A DNA stretch of 47,506 nt from Pirellula sp. (GCA_021299695.1 JAJTEK010000017.1:1-47506), one strand, 5' to 3'; shown: positions 35,101 through 43,275, counted from the stretch's first letter. A program made the numbers and translations. The notes: generated from the letters alone by a model not told the origin.

Positions 35101-35652
35101 CCAGCCGAGGTTGACCAATGCCTCTTCCTGCTCCTTGAGATCCTTGTCCTCGAGCGATTTGCGAAACGATCCGACCGCATTGGGATAATCCGGTGGCGAC
35201 TGCTCCTGATAGCAAAGCCCCAAATAATATCGCGCACTGGATGCCAATGGGTCGCCGGGAAACTCCTTGATGAGCTTTTGCCATTGCTCGAGGGCCAAGG
35301 TATAAGCGCCATTGTTTTGGGCGTTGGCAGCGTCGGCAAACAAAGCTCGGACCCGCTCTTTACGCTTCTCCTCTTCGCTCATTTTGCGAACCGGAGCCGC
35401 AGGCTTTGGAGCCCCAGGTGGCTGAAAACCAGGCTTGCTAGGCTGTGGACTGGACTTGCCAGGCTGCCCCGCGTTAGGAGTCTGCCGGGGGGGCGGTTGA
35501 CGGTTTTGCGCTAAAGCCAATTCGGCAAAGTTCGATACCGATGCGAAAACGCTCAACGAGGCCAAAACAGCCGCGACCATCCGGCGGGCAGGACGCCCGC
35601 CAACCCCTATGCTCAAAATGCTCAAAACGTTCCTATCAGGATGATTTACCAT
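32170..35652 (-). CDS. large secreted tetratricopeptide-repeat protein
   Basis: About 1160 residues from the ATG at 35652, which has AGGGA about 9 bases upstream. The frame stays open another 261 bases upstream, but that stretch has no conserved features. A hydrophobic segment (MVAAVLASLSVFASVSNFAELALAQ) is a signal peptide, followed by a Pro/Gln-rich linker to about residue 90. The rest is a continuous array of TPR-like helical pairs, more than 20 by eye, with recurring FP/YP turn elements (FPGDPLASSARYYLG, YPDSPSVDRA, FPNSKYAQNA, YPKSRFKTQA, YPESPVAAESYFH). These resemble YbgF/BamD-type TPRs. TPR solenoids mediate protein-protein assembly, so a periplasmic scaffold role is likely. The epimerase gene runs divergently upstream. 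Confidence 0.88.
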   Translation of the reverse strand: MVNHPDRNVLSILSIGVGGRPARRMVAAVLASLSVFASVSNFAELALAQNRQPPPRQTPNAGQPGKSSPQPSKPGFQPPGAPKPAAPVRKMSEEEKRKERVRALFADAANAQNNGAYTLALEQWQKLIKEFPGDPLASSARYYLGLCYQEQSPPDYPNAVGSFRKSLEDKDLKEQEEALVNLGWCLVQLGSDPQNESKAVLAEASKVFASFLEKYPDSPSVDRAIFYAGEAESRLGNTERAVGFYNQLAQNKKLTKSPLVPEALFALGFSYEELKQPKLASENYEALLSGHSKHPLVRDANVRLGEIALQLDKPDQAAARYEQVIGTADFKKTPLADYIYSRYAFALAKSGQYAKSSEAYKQLVTLFPNSKYAQNASLSMAQALMRDKKYAQAREAFVQVLASKDSKAIEAAHWLCQIAVLQNQKEQVVPIAREALEWATRIPAKDLTPGTRSQLALLKLDLADGLFATAEGKAEARKLFEQIAVEYADEPVSPRATYNAAFAAMQMGDLPEALRWAEAFETRFAGSELIPDVGYVRAESLLQRGEHSAASLAFEKLVQSAKDHPSRTNWELRGITAQYLAGQPEKALVRIDAIVNESKDPSVQAEARFLQGACLLKLSKPDESIAALDQSLQLSSTWGQADEVLLVLAQAHEAKQDKVKAKAVLERLLKEYPKSRFKTQAEFRLGQLSAQAGKTQESIDWYQKVIVQNTDTSLRDFAKFDTAYLLIQQNQYSQAQELVLQVIDSTKNPGLAQEATVANAICLRQTGKLQESIGALTKLIEQNPTKGAMVKALYELGVGLVSDSQFERAVAIFDRIEKEFPTYALMDRVLFERAWAQKELGQLEQANRSFRAIAEKYPESPVAAESYFHVGQADFDNASFDTAVKAYTVAASKSSSKELQEKSLYKIGLSLYQQKQYEESAKRFSKQLAEFPKGELSLDARLMIAECAYKLQQYASAMIHYDSARKALENTQDRVGIQEQVQSLIYLHGAQTASELKKWADVEAWVTKMATVVPDSNLLPIARYEQAVALQNLKRNDEALKLFESIAEEQRNELGARSRFMEGELWFAQQDYAKAVQVFQKVMYGFGGTQAPQEIKNWQARSAYEAGRCSEVLIGDLTGERRRKAIDAARKFYEFLLSNHSDHELAKQSQDRIDELSKGQ

Positions 35653-35995
35653 ACCCAGCATTCCCTTGTTGGTCCAAGCGTTGGTCTGCCCGCGTTTCGA
35701 CCCAGACGGCAATACCCCTGGTATCACCCCCGGCATAATGTACAGAATTAATTTACAGAATCGATGGTGGTTCGAGAAACCCCCTAGTTCTTCGGTACGC
35801 CCGAGCCTACGACCTGAATCCAATCCCCTCAGGACGCACTCCTTGACGGCACAGGCAGCAAATCCCTCACAGATTAACAGCCAAGGGCGATAAGGGGACT
35901 TTTCCCGTTGCAAACAGGGGACTGACGTTACAATACAACGAAAGAGCTACGTCGGCTCAATTGCCTTTTTTCATCAGGCTTCGGAATCTCTCTCG
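35653..35995. other. divergent intergenic region upstream of the TPR and epimerase genes
   Basis: 343 bases. The minus frame of the TPR gene extends through most of it, but without features. A short inverted repeat ATACC-CCT-GGTAT is present. For the rightward gene, TTGCAA and TACAAT (15-base spacer) near 35912-35938 form a weak promoter candidate. Nothing else is recognised. Confidence 0.4.
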
Positions 35996-36979
35996 ATGCG
36001 CATCTTAGTTACCGGCGGTGGCGGCTTCATCGGCTCGCACCTTACCGAGCATTTTCTTCGGCGAGGCGATCACGTCGTCGTGGTCGACGATTTCAGCACC
36101 GGCAACCGCCGGAACCTCGAACACCTCGAATCCAATCCCAACCTCCGCGTCATCAACTCCGACCTCGGCAAAACCGCCTGCGTGCAAGAAGCCTGCCACG
36201 ATGTCGATGCGGTCTACCACCTTGCTGCAGCCGTCGGCGTGGCTCTGATCGCCAAGCAACCGACACAGACCATCCACCGAAACATCTACCCCACACAACT
36301 CCTCCTCGACGAGCTTCGCCGACATCATCTAGCAGGCAAACCCATCCCGCTGTTCCTAGCCAGCACCAGCGAAGTCTACGGGAAAAACCCCAAGGCGATT
36401 TGGAGCGAATCGGACGATCTGGTCTTTGGACCGACGACCAAACCCCGGTGGAGTTACGGGGCAAGCAAAGCCATCGACGAATTCCTATGCATGGCTTGCG
36501 TTCGTGAACACCAAATGAAAATCGTCATAGGACGTTTCTTCAACGTCGTCGGGCCCCGACAGTCGGGTGCCTATGGCATGGTCCTGCCCAGGTTCGTCGA
36601 AGCAGCTATGCAGGGCAAGCCCCTGATGGTCCATGACGACGGCCAACAAACCCGCTGCTTTGCCCACGTCAACGATGTCGTCTATGCAGTCACCGAGCTG
36701 ATGCAGCGCCCCCAATGCTACGGCCAAATCTACAATATCGGATCGGACTCTCCGGTCTCGATCCTCGATGTCGCCAAGCAAGTCATCGCGATCGTCAATC
36801 CGAAAACTTCCATCGAATTCCAATCCTATACCGATGCCTACGACGAAGACTTTGAAGATATCCGACGACGCGTGCCTGACCTTGCTCGGCTCAAAAAAGC
36901 GATCGAATACACTCCTCGCTATCTGCTGACCGAAATCATTCAAGACGTCTGGAAGCATAAGCAACGCAACGCCGGATGA
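35996..36979 (+). CDS. extended-SDR nucleotide-sugar epimerase/dehydratase
   Basis: A 327-residue NAD(P)-dependent extended short-chain dehydrogenase. The cofactor loop GGGGFIGS is at 7-14, the acidic residues ending strand 2 at D31-D32, the catalytic Ser/Thr region STSEVYG at 123-129, and the catalytic pair Y154-x3-K158 in SYGASK. The C-terminal sugar-nucleotide part has GRFFNVVGPRQ and RCFAHVNDVV. The closest groups are UDP-glucuronate decarboxylases, GDP-mannose 4,6-dehydratase-like enzymes and UDP-glucose 4-epimerases; these motifs do not separate them. The enzyme acts in the cytoplasm to make activated sugars for surface glycans. The following lipoprotein gene starts within its stop codon (ATGA). 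It is divergent from the TPR gene. Confidence 0.9.
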   Translation: MRILVTGGGGFIGSHLTEHFLRRGDHVVVVDDFSTGNRRNLEHLESNPNLRVINSDLGKTACVQEACHDVDAVYHLAAAVGVALIAKQPTQTIHRNIYPTQLLLDELRRHHLAGKPIPLFLASTSEVYGKNPKAIWSESDDLVFGPTTKPRWSYGASKAIDEFLCMACVREHQMKIVIGRFFNVVGPRQSGAYGMVLPRFVEAAMQGKPLMVHDDGQQTRCFAHVNDVVYAVTELMQRPQCYGQIYNIGSDSPVSILDVAKQVIAIVNPKTSIEFQSYTDAYDEDFEDIRRRVPDLARLKKAIEYTPRYLLTEIIQDVWKHKQRNAG

Positions 36980-39894
36980 TTATGAGCAAGTGCCCCTTAA
37001 CAACGCGCTCGATCCATTTACCAACTCTGAGCCTCCTATCGCTCCTCCTAGCGACAGGCTGCACCCCCCCTGATGCGAATCCCGCTAAACCCACCGAATC
37101 AAAAAAATCGCCAAGCGAACCGTTCGATATCCGACTGAAAAACGCGGAATCACTCCTGGGACAAAAAAAATTCGAAGAGGCCTGGGCGATCTCCAAAGGA
37201 CTCCTCATCGAGCAGCCTAAATCCGCTCCAGCTCTTTTCCTCGCCTCGCAAATCATGGCCGCCCGCAAAAACCTCTCGGGGGCAATCGAGCTAATCTCTC
37301 AAATAGATCCAAGCGATCCACAAGCCGGTCCGGCCGCCACAGGTCAACTCTCCGAGTGGCTCGCACAATCCGGAGATCTTCCCCGGGCTGAGGCCAAACT
37401 TCGTAGTCTGCTCAAAGAATACCCCAAAGCCATTCCGGCTCTGCGACTCTTGGTCGATCTACTGCACGCACAAGGCCGACGCTGGGATGCAGGAAAAGTC
37501 CTCGAGCGTATCGTTCGCCTCGGAGACTTCAAAACCCCAGATCTCATGAGCCTTGTCGACCTTCGAGACCCCAAGGATCAAGAACCACTTCGGACGGCCT
37601 TCGAACAATTCGCACCCGATGACCCAATGAGCCAACTCGGGCAGGTCCGACTCCTGCTCTTTGCTGACCGATGGAAAGACTGCATCGATCGCTTGGAGCA
37701 ATGGAACAAATCCCATCCGCAACTCCTCGAACCCTGGATATGGTACGGCGAATCCCTCTTGGAGACCGGGGAAATCCAATCCCTCGGCAAATGGATGCAA
37801 AACCCACCCGAGGGACACTCTCGCCATCCTGAATACTGGTACATCGCCGGCCGCTTCTGGATGCTCCAAGAACGCGCCGAGGCGGCCGCTCGATGCTTCA
37901 GCGAGGCGATCGCACTAGATCGTCGACACCTAGGCGCCATGCAGTCCCTCTCGGAATGCTTGATGGACTTGCAACGCCCCGAATTGGCTTTGGAACTCCG
38001 TGATCAATCCGGAAAACTGGTTCGTATCAAGGACCTTACCAACCAAATCCAACGCGGACTCGTCAAGGACCAAGCCTTATTCGAGATCGCCAAGCTCTAC
38101 GAAGATCTCGGCGACCCTGTCTTGGCCTTCGGATGGGAAGCCATCGCGCTTGTGGAATCCAATCAACCGTTCCCCGAACGATTGATCGCTCTCCAGAAGG
38201 AACTTCAAAGTGGCAAAAGCTACACCTCGGCAATCCTCGGGAAACTCCCCCTGGAGTCTTGGCCTTTGCCAGAGAATCAACAAATCGCATCGACCGATGC
38301 ACCCGAACCATCGAACCCTACGACCCTTGAGGCATCCCCAAGCATACGACTCGAGGATGTCGCGATGTCCCTCGGACTCGACGCGTATTACGACAACGGC
38401 GCCAAAGTCGATTATGACAAGGATGGATGGCCTGATCTGTTCTATTCCCAAGCCGGCGATTCACCCTTGAGCCAACCCCCAAGGTACCTGCCCAAACAAC
38501 TCTTCCGCTCGATCCAAAGCGATCGCTTCATCCCAGTAGAACAACAAGCATGCGTCGGGGATCTTGGCTACGGCCAAGGAACCGCCGTAGCAGACCTCGA
38601 CCAAGACGGATTCGACGATCTGCTCACAGCCGACATCGGTGAAATCAAGTGGTTTCGCAACCAAGGGGACGGAACTTTCCAACGCATGGACTTGCCCCAA
38701 GCGACCGGCACGGCGATTTGGAACAGCGCCATCCAAGCCGCCGATCTCAACGGCGATTCGCTTCCCGATATCGTCCAGTGCGCCTACATCGACGGACGGG
38801 ACTTCCTGACCCGAACATGCCCGACCCCTTCGAGCCCCGAATCGGTTTTTTGCCATCCCAAACGATTCACCCCCGGTAAAACTCGTATCCTTTGGAATCA
38901 AGGGGATGGAAACTGGAGACTTGCCGACTCCGAACTGCTCGAGTCTCTCGTCGATGGTTATGCCCTCGGGGCTCTGATCACCAACCTCGACCAAAAAGCC
39001 GGTAACGATGTCTTCTTGGCCAACGATGTGTCGCCGAACCATCTGCTATTGAGTACCCCTCAATCGGACCAAACGCAAGAACTACAAGAATGCGCGATCC
39101 GATCGGGGGTCGCAGTCGATCTGCTCGGCCGCGCTCAGGCTTCGATGGGTATCGCCTGCGGTGACCAAAACCGTGATGGCCTGCTCGATCTGATCGTCAC
39201 CAATTTTCGATACGAGGTCAGCACCCTTTACCGTCAGACCCAACCGGGCTTGTTCACCGATGCGACTCGACTCGCCAAGCTCGGCGAACCGACCCTCGAG
39301 TGGCTCAGTTTCGGATGCCAATTGACCGATCTGGACAACGATGGATGGCTAGATTTCCTTGCGGTCAATGGACACATCGACTACCTGGACCCCTGGCAAA
39401 TGCCCCCACAAGTGCTCAAAAACACCCAAGGAAAATTCCAGTGGCTACGCTCCCCGAGCCCAGGCAACTACTTCGACATCGACAACGTCGGACGATCCCT
39501 CAGTGCCTTGGATTTCAATCGAGATGGCCGGATCGACTTTGCAGTGACCCACTTGGATCGCCCCACCGCTTTGCTTGCAAACTCCACCAAAAGCACGAAC
39601 CATTTCGTGCAAATCGAACTCGTCGGTACTCGCTCCGAACGGAATGCCACCGGAGGAATCCTCCGCGCCCAAAGAGGCCAAGAGCAATGGATCTGCGCAT
39701 CGAGCGTTGGAGACGGATTCTATGGAACCAACGAGCGATTGCTCCACATCGGACTCGGCCAAGCCGATCGGCTCGATCGCCTCGAGATCACTTGGCCAAA
39801 CGGTCAAACGCAAACGGTCGAAAACCTCCAAGTCGACTGCCGTTACCGATGGATCGAAGGTACCGAGCTCCACAGAATCGAACTTGCGAAATAA
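36976..39894 (+). CDS. TPR - FG-GAP/VCBS - ASPIC/UnbV lipoprotein (CRTAC1-like)
   Basis: A 972-residue protein that begins with a lipoprotein signal (LSLLSLLLATGC, Cys near residue 29), so it is anchored to a membrane. Residues about 50-410 form TPR-like helices (PEYWYIAGRFWMLQERAEAAARCF and similar). Residues about 450-840 are an FG-GAP/VCBS propeller with six calcium-binding loops of the type DxDxDG: DYDKDGWPD, DLDQDGFDD, DLNGDSLPD, DQNRDGLLD, DLDNDGWLD and DFNRDGRID. The end is an ASPIC/UnbV domain (LVGTRSERNATGG, GFYGTNERLLHIGLG, ITWPNGQTQTVENL). Such fusions are abundant in planctomycetes and of unknown function; the fold suggests ligand or protein binding at the surface. It overlaps the sugar-nucleotide enzyme gene by four bases. 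Confidence 0.9.
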   Translation: MIMSKCPLTTRSIHLPTLSLLSLLLATGCTPPDANPAKPTESKKSPSEPFDIRLKNAESLLGQKKFEEAWAISKGLLIEQPKSAPALFLASQIMAARKNLSGAIELISQIDPSDPQAGPAATGQLSEWLAQSGDLPRAEAKLRSLLKEYPKAIPALRLLVDLLHAQGRRWDAGKVLERIVRLGDFKTPDLMSLVDLRDPKDQEPLRTAFEQFAPDDPMSQLGQVRLLLFADRWKDCIDRLEQWNKSHPQLLEPWIWYGESLLETGEIQSLGKWMQNPPEGHSRHPEYWYIAGRFWMLQERAEAAARCFSEAIALDRRHLGAMQSLSECLMDLQRPELALELRDQSGKLVRIKDLTNQIQRGLVKDQALFEIAKLYEDLGDPVLAFGWEAIALVESNQPFPERLIALQKELQSGKSYTSAILGKLPLESWPLPENQQIASTDAPEPSNPTTLEASPSIRLEDVAMSLGLDAYYDNGAKVDYDKDGWPDLFYSQAGDSPLSQPPRYLPKQLFRSIQSDRFIPVEQQACVGDLGYGQGTAVADLDQDGFDDLLTADIGEIKWFRNQGDGTFQRMDLPQATGTAIWNSAIQAADLNGDSLPDIVQCAYIDGRDFLTRTCPTPSSPESVFCHPKRFTPGKTRILWNQGDGNWRLADSELLESLVDGYALGALITNLDQKAGNDVFLANDVSPNHLLLSTPQSDQTQELQECAIRSGVAVDLLGRAQASMGIACGDQNRDGLLDLIVTNFRYEVSTLYRQTQPGLFTDATRLAKLGEPTLEWLSFGCQLTDLDNDGWLDFLAVNGHIDYLDPWQMPPQVLKNTQGKFQWLRSPSPGNYFDIDNVGRSLSALDFNRDGRIDFAVTHLDRPTALLANSTKSTNHFVQIELVGTRSERNATGGILRAQRGQEQWICASSVGDGFYGTNERLLHIGLGQADRLDRLEITWPNGQTQTVENLQVDCRYRWIEGTELHRIELAK

Positions 39895-39910
39895 TCGCTC
39901 TGTAGATGGA

Positions 39911-39936
39911 TTTCGGCGCATGCCGAGGGATTTTTG
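39911..39936 (+). terminator. possible terminator after the UnbV lipoprotein gene
   Basis: TCGGC-GCAT-GCCGA (39913-39926) forms a 5-bp stem followed by GGGATTTTTG, a short T run, 17 bases after the stop codon. The stem is short, so the call is tentative. Confidence 0.35.
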
Positions 39937-39945
39937 AAAGCGGTT

Positions 39946-39957
39946 GGGCGCAAGCCC
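39946..39957. repeat. left 12-bp target-site duplication of the IS4-family element
   Basis: GGGCGCAAGCCC flanks the left end of the element and is repeated exactly at 41425-41436. It is a perfect hairpin by itself: GGGC-GCAA-GCCC. This size is within the range known for IS4-family insertions. Confidence 0.75.
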
Positions 39958-39986
39958 AATACCGTTGATATAGACATAAACCATGT

Positions 39987-40032
39987 CCTTTGTTGAAGTT
40001 ATGGGTGCAAACTCAAACAACTCCAACAAAGG
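39987..40032 (+). promoter_or_regulatory. hairpin masking the transposase ribosome binding site
   Basis: CCTTTGTTGAAGTT (39987-40000) and AACTCCAACAAAGG (40019-40032) pair in 13 of 14 positions around an 18-base loop. The right arm contains AAAGG, a possible Shine-Dalgarno for the ATG codons at 40043/40046. In IS10 and IS50 such stems keep read-through transcripts from outside promoters from being translated; the same role is inferred here. Confidence 0.5.
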
Positions 40033-40042
40033 ATCATGGAAG

Positions 40043-41416
40043 ATGATGACACAAGGAAGTGTCGGTGGACAACTGGTAGGTGCGCAAGAATCCCTTCTTC
40101 GGCTTACCCAGATTATCAAGCCGGAACTGGTAGCTCAAGTGCTATCGGCTTGCAAGAAGAACCAAACCAGAAGAGCTAATCTGGATTTTGAGACGACACT
40201 CTGGATCGTTCTAGCAATGGGTATCTTTACCGACTTACCAATTCGCGATGTATGTCGCTTTACGTGCACAAAGCCATCGATGCGCCTGCCCGGCAGGTCT
40301 GCCCTGTGTAGAGCTCGCAAGCGATTAGGAGCGGAGCCTTTGCGTCAGTTGCATGCGGAGGTCGTCCAGCGGTTGGGGAAGTCCGAGTCAGACGGCAGCT
40401 TTTATAAGAACCATCGACTCGTTGGTATCGATGGATGCCTGTTCAACACGCCTGATACACCAGCGAACGAACGTGCCTTTGGTCGTCCACGCGGTGGCCA
40501 TACTAAAGATAGCCAGGGAGCTTACCCGCAAGTGGGCAAAATGAGCCTCGTCGAGCTAGGAACGCACATCGAGTTAGCCATTCACCTGCGTGCGAATTGG
40601 CAAGGTGAACAAACGGTTGCCTACCGCATGACAAAGCACTTGCAACCAGGCGACATGCTGTTGATGGACGCGGGGATTTTCTGTTATCGCATGGCAAAAC
40701 AAACGAAAACACAGAACGCTGAGTTCTTGGCACGATCGCAAATGAGAACGCTTGAACCGATCAGAAAACTTGCCGATGGTTCGTACTTGGCCAAGATCTA
40801 TTCGCACAATAATCATCGTAGACTTGATAAAAATGGAATGGTCGTTCGCGTCATTAACTACAGGCTTAACGACCCATCGGGTACGGGATATCAAGAGCCA
40901 AGACGATTGATCACGTCGTTGCTCGATGCCACGGAACATCCAGCAAGCGAACTTGTCGCGCTCTATCACGAGCGATGGGAGCAAGAACTCATGTTCGACG
41001 AACAGAAAACACATCAGGATCCCCGTCGCCCACACAAGCCCACGCATCTCCGCAGCCAAAGTCCTGCGGGAGTCGTACAAGAGTTGTACGCGCTGTCAAT
41101 TGCACACTTCTTGGTTCGCAAAGTGATGGTCGAAGCAGCACGAACAGTTTCAACCGATGTCGATCGAGTATCCTTCAGTGGCGCAATACGTATCATCCGC
41201 TGCCGCTTGCCTGAACTTACCCACACACCTCCCTCCACTTGGTACAATCAGCTCATTGCCGAGGTGGCCAGGGAGATCATCGAATTACGTCGCAACCGAA
41301 CTAACCCACGCGTCCTACGGCAAAGCCGATCGAAGTGGAAAAGCAAAAAGAAACACCATTATCACCTGCCGAAACCCACGCAAACCTTTAAGCAGTCAAT
41401 AGTTATCACTACGTAA
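40043..41416 (+). CDS. IS4-family transposase
   Basis: About 457 residues from the ATG at 40043 (or 40046). The frame is open back to an ATG at 39983, but the IS4 N-terminal domain aligns from MTQGSVGGQLVG onwards, and the hairpin lies before it. The catalytic residues are present: D130 in LVGIDGCLFNTPDTP, D209 in MLLMDAGIF, and the YREK signature Y308-x2-R311-x3-E315-x6-K322 in YHERWEQELMFDEQK. The N-terminal part carries the LPGRSALCRARKRLG block typical of IS4 transposases. The product cuts and joins the element's ends by the DDE mechanism. The basic C-terminal tail (SRSKWKSKKKHHYH) could contact DNA. No frameshift or internal stop is seen. Confidence 0.92.
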   Translation: MMTQGSVGGQLVGAQESLLRLTQIIKPELVAQVLSACKKNQTRRANLDFETTLWIVLAMGIFTDLPIRDVCRFTCTKPSMRLPGRSALCRARKRLGAEPLRQLHAEVVQRLGKSESDGSFYKNHRLVGIDGCLFNTPDTPANERAFGRPRGGHTKDSQGAYPQVGKMSLVELGTHIELAIHLRANWQGEQTVAYRMTKHLQPGDMLLMDAGIFCYRMAKQTKTQNAEFLARSQMRTLEPIRKLADGSYLAKIYSHNNHRRLDKNGMVVRVINYRLNDPSGTGYQEPRRLITSLLDATEHPASELVALYHERWEQELMFDEQKTHQDPRRPHKPTHLRSQSPAGVVQELYALSIAHFLVRKVMVEAARTVSTDVDRVSFSGAIRIIRCRLPELTHTPPSTWYNQLIAEVAREIIELRRNRTNPRVLRQSRSKWKSKKKHHYHLPKPTQTFKQSIVITT

Positions 41417-41424
41417 ACGGTATT

Positions 41425-41436
41425 GGGCGCAAGCCC
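41425..41436. repeat. right 12-bp target-site duplication of the IS4-family element
   Basis: An exact copy of the left flank GGGCGCAAGCCC, directly abutting the right inverted repeat. The sequence beyond it (TCCGGTGAAGGG) would have followed the left copy before insertion. Confidence 0.75.
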
Positions 41437-41437
41437 T

Positions 41438-41522
41438 CCGGTGAAGGGTCAAGTGTCGTGTTCCACGCTCGAACACTAAGGAAACCACTGGATACTTAGA
41501 TTCACCGGGCAGCTTGCGCTGC
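41438..41522. repeat. inverted repeat and hairpin in the gap before the sulfatase gene
   Basis: CCGGTGAA (41438-41445) pairs with TTCACCGG (41501-41508). Directly after it GCAGC-TTGC-GCTGC (41509-41522) forms a 5-bp stem. Together with the hairpin target of the insertion sequence this looks like a pre-existing REP-like intergenic structure split by the transposon. Confidence 0.45.
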
Positions 41523-41667
41523 TCCGCTATCATTCGCCGATTACCAGGAAATGCAACTTCACCAATGTCCCGATTTGTCGGTATTTATATCTTATAGCAC
41601 AGAAGCTTGGGATCGGCAAAAGACAGCTCGTGGAAAAATCTTTGAACAACTCGAAATACAAGTTCTC

Positions 41668-43275
41668 ATGAAAACCTTACAAGACCCCCTGAGAATTGCA
41701 CGGATCTGCGCCGTGCTGCTGATTGCGATTGCGATTGCGGCGATGCTTAGCAGGGCTCATAGCAGGGCCGATAGCAATGCCGAAAACGCGGCAGGCCAAT
41801 GGGGCTCGAAAGGGGACTCGAACCCCAATGTCATGATTGTCCTCGTCGACGACATGGGACTGATGGATACCTCGGTTCCGTTTTTGATCGACAAGGATGG
41901 CTCTGCGGTCGAGCATCCTTTGAATCGATGGTACCGCACGCCGAACATGGAACGATTGGCAAAACGCGGGGTTCGGCTCAGCGAGTTCTATGCCATGAGC
42001 GTCTGCTCTCCGTCGCGGATTTCCCTCATGAGCGGTCAGAACAGCGCCCGGCATCGGACCACGACGTGGATCAACCCAGACTCAAACAACCGTGGCCCAT
42101 CGGGCCCGCCGGACTGGAACTGGAAGGGGCTCGATGCATCGAGCGTTACCCTGGCCCGGATGATGCAACAAGCCGGCTACCGCACGATCCACGTGGGCAA
42201 AGGACACTTTGGCCCCCGCGACAGCATCGGCAGCGATCCTCGCAACCTGGGCTTTGACATCAATGTCGGTGGTTCATCGATCGGCCAACCAGGCAGTTAC
42301 TTCGGCGCCAAGAGTTTCGGGGCCGAAGTACCCAAGCCAACCCATGCGGTCCCAGGTTTGGATGAGTATCATGGCCAAGAAATTTTCCTCACCGAGGCTC
42401 TCACGCGCCAAGCCATAAAGCACGTCCAAGAGAGCGTGCGTGAGGGAAAACCCTTCTTTTTGAACTTCGCTCACTATGCCGTCCATGCTCCCTTCCAAGC
42501 CGATGCTAGGTTTCCTACCGAGGATCCCACAGGCAAGTTTTCCAAACAAGCCTTAGCGTTTGCATCGTTAATCCAGGGCATGGACGATTCGCTCGGCAAA
42601 ATGCTCGATTGCTTTAACGAGTTGGGGATTGCTGAAAACACCCTTGTGTTTTTCCTAGGTGACAACGGTTCGGATGCACCGTTGGGGGAACCCCACGCGG
42701 TGGCTAGTTCTGCCCCCCTGCGAGGTAAGAAAGGATCGCACTACGAAGGAGGCATGAGAGTGCCGTTTATCGCCGCCTGGGCTCAATCCTCCAAACAGAA
42801 CCCTTGGCAGGAACGCCTGCCGATCCCCCAGGGGCAGATCCGCAAAGGCTGGGGCGCAATCTACGATCTCTTTCCGACGATCGCTGAGCTAATCCAGCTC
42901 GATATCCCGTCGGGTCACATCGTAGACGGAAGTTCTCTAAAAACCATTTTCGCCAGCAGCGAACCTGTCTTGTTAGACCGAGAATTCTTAATGCACTTCC
43001 CGCACGCCCCCCACCGCAGCAATTATTTCACCGTCTTTCGACAAGGGGATTGGAAACTCATCTACCACTACTTACCAGAAAAATCCTCGCCTCAGATGCA
43101 GCTTTTTGATCTGAGCAAAGATCCTTACGAGCAATCCGATTTGGCTGAGACTCGGACCAAAGAGCGCGACAATTTACTGATCCGCATGCGTGAAAAACTC
43201 ATCGAACAACGATCGTTGTATCCCGTTGACCAAGACGGCCAAGCGATCGAACCGACGGGCAAGTCGGATCGTTAA
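41668..43275 (+). CDS. exported sulfatase, arylsulfatase A-like
   Basis: About 535 residues from the ATG at 41668, chosen because it starts a signal peptide (ICAVLLIAIAIAAML, residues 13-27); the frame is open 117 bases further upstream without a signal. NVMIVLVDDMGLMD gives the first metal block, and C113-S-P-S-R117 in SVCSPSRISLMSG is a canonical formylglycine motif. FLGDNGSDAPLG gives the second metal block and GKKGSHYEGGMRVPF the characteristic arylsulfatase segment. The enzyme would hydrolyse sulfate esters outside the cytoplasm once its cysteine is converted by formylglycine-generating enzyme, not encoded in this window. It lies 243 bases after the insertion sequence and has no close partner gene. 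No strong Shine-Dalgarno is seen. Confidence 0.9.
   Translation: MKTLQDPLRIARICAVLLIAIAIAAMLSRAHSRADSNAENAAGQWGSKGDSNPNVMIVLVDDMGLMDTSVPFLIDKDGSAVEHPLNRWYRTPNMERLAKRGVRLSEFYAMSVCSPSRISLMSGQNSARHRTTTWINPDSNNRGPSGPPDWNWKGLDASSVTLARMMQQAGYRTIHVGKGHFGPRDSIGSDPRNLGFDINVGGSSIGQPGSYFGAKSFGAEVPKPTHAVPGLDEYHGQEIFLTEALTRQAIKHVQESVREGKPFFLNFAHYAVHAPFQADARFPTEDPTGKFSKQALAFASLIQGMDDSLGKMLDCFNELGIAENTLVFFLGDNGSDAPLGEPHAVASSAPLRGKKGSHYEGGMRVPFIAAWAQSSKQNPWQERLPIPQGQIRKGWGAIYDLFPTIAELIQLDIPSGHIVDGSSLKTIFASSEPVLLDREFLMHFPHAPHRSNYFTVFRQGDWKLIYHYLPEKSSPQMQLFDLSKDPYEQSDLAETRTKERDNLLIRMREKLIEQRSLYPVDQDGQAIEPTGKSDR

Larger units (their letters stand above)
39958..41424 (+). mobile_element. complete IS4-family insertion sequence, 1467 bp
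   Basis: The ends are AATACCGTTGATATAGACATAA (39958-39979, beyond 20 bases only by two) and its inverted partner at 41403-41424. They match in 17 of 22 positions, the outer nine perfectly. A 12-bp direct repeat flanks both ends. The single transposase gene is intact with a full DDE/YREK set and its stop codon lies just inside the right end. The element is therefore probably recent and possibly active. It sits in the gap between the UnbV lipoprotein gene and a sulfatase gene and interrupts neither. Confidence 0.85.

Noticed and set aside
39445-40119. 224-residue minus-strand frame spanning the UnbV gene end and the left end of the insertion sequence
   Set aside because: It crosses the insertion junction and is antisense to two well-supported genes.
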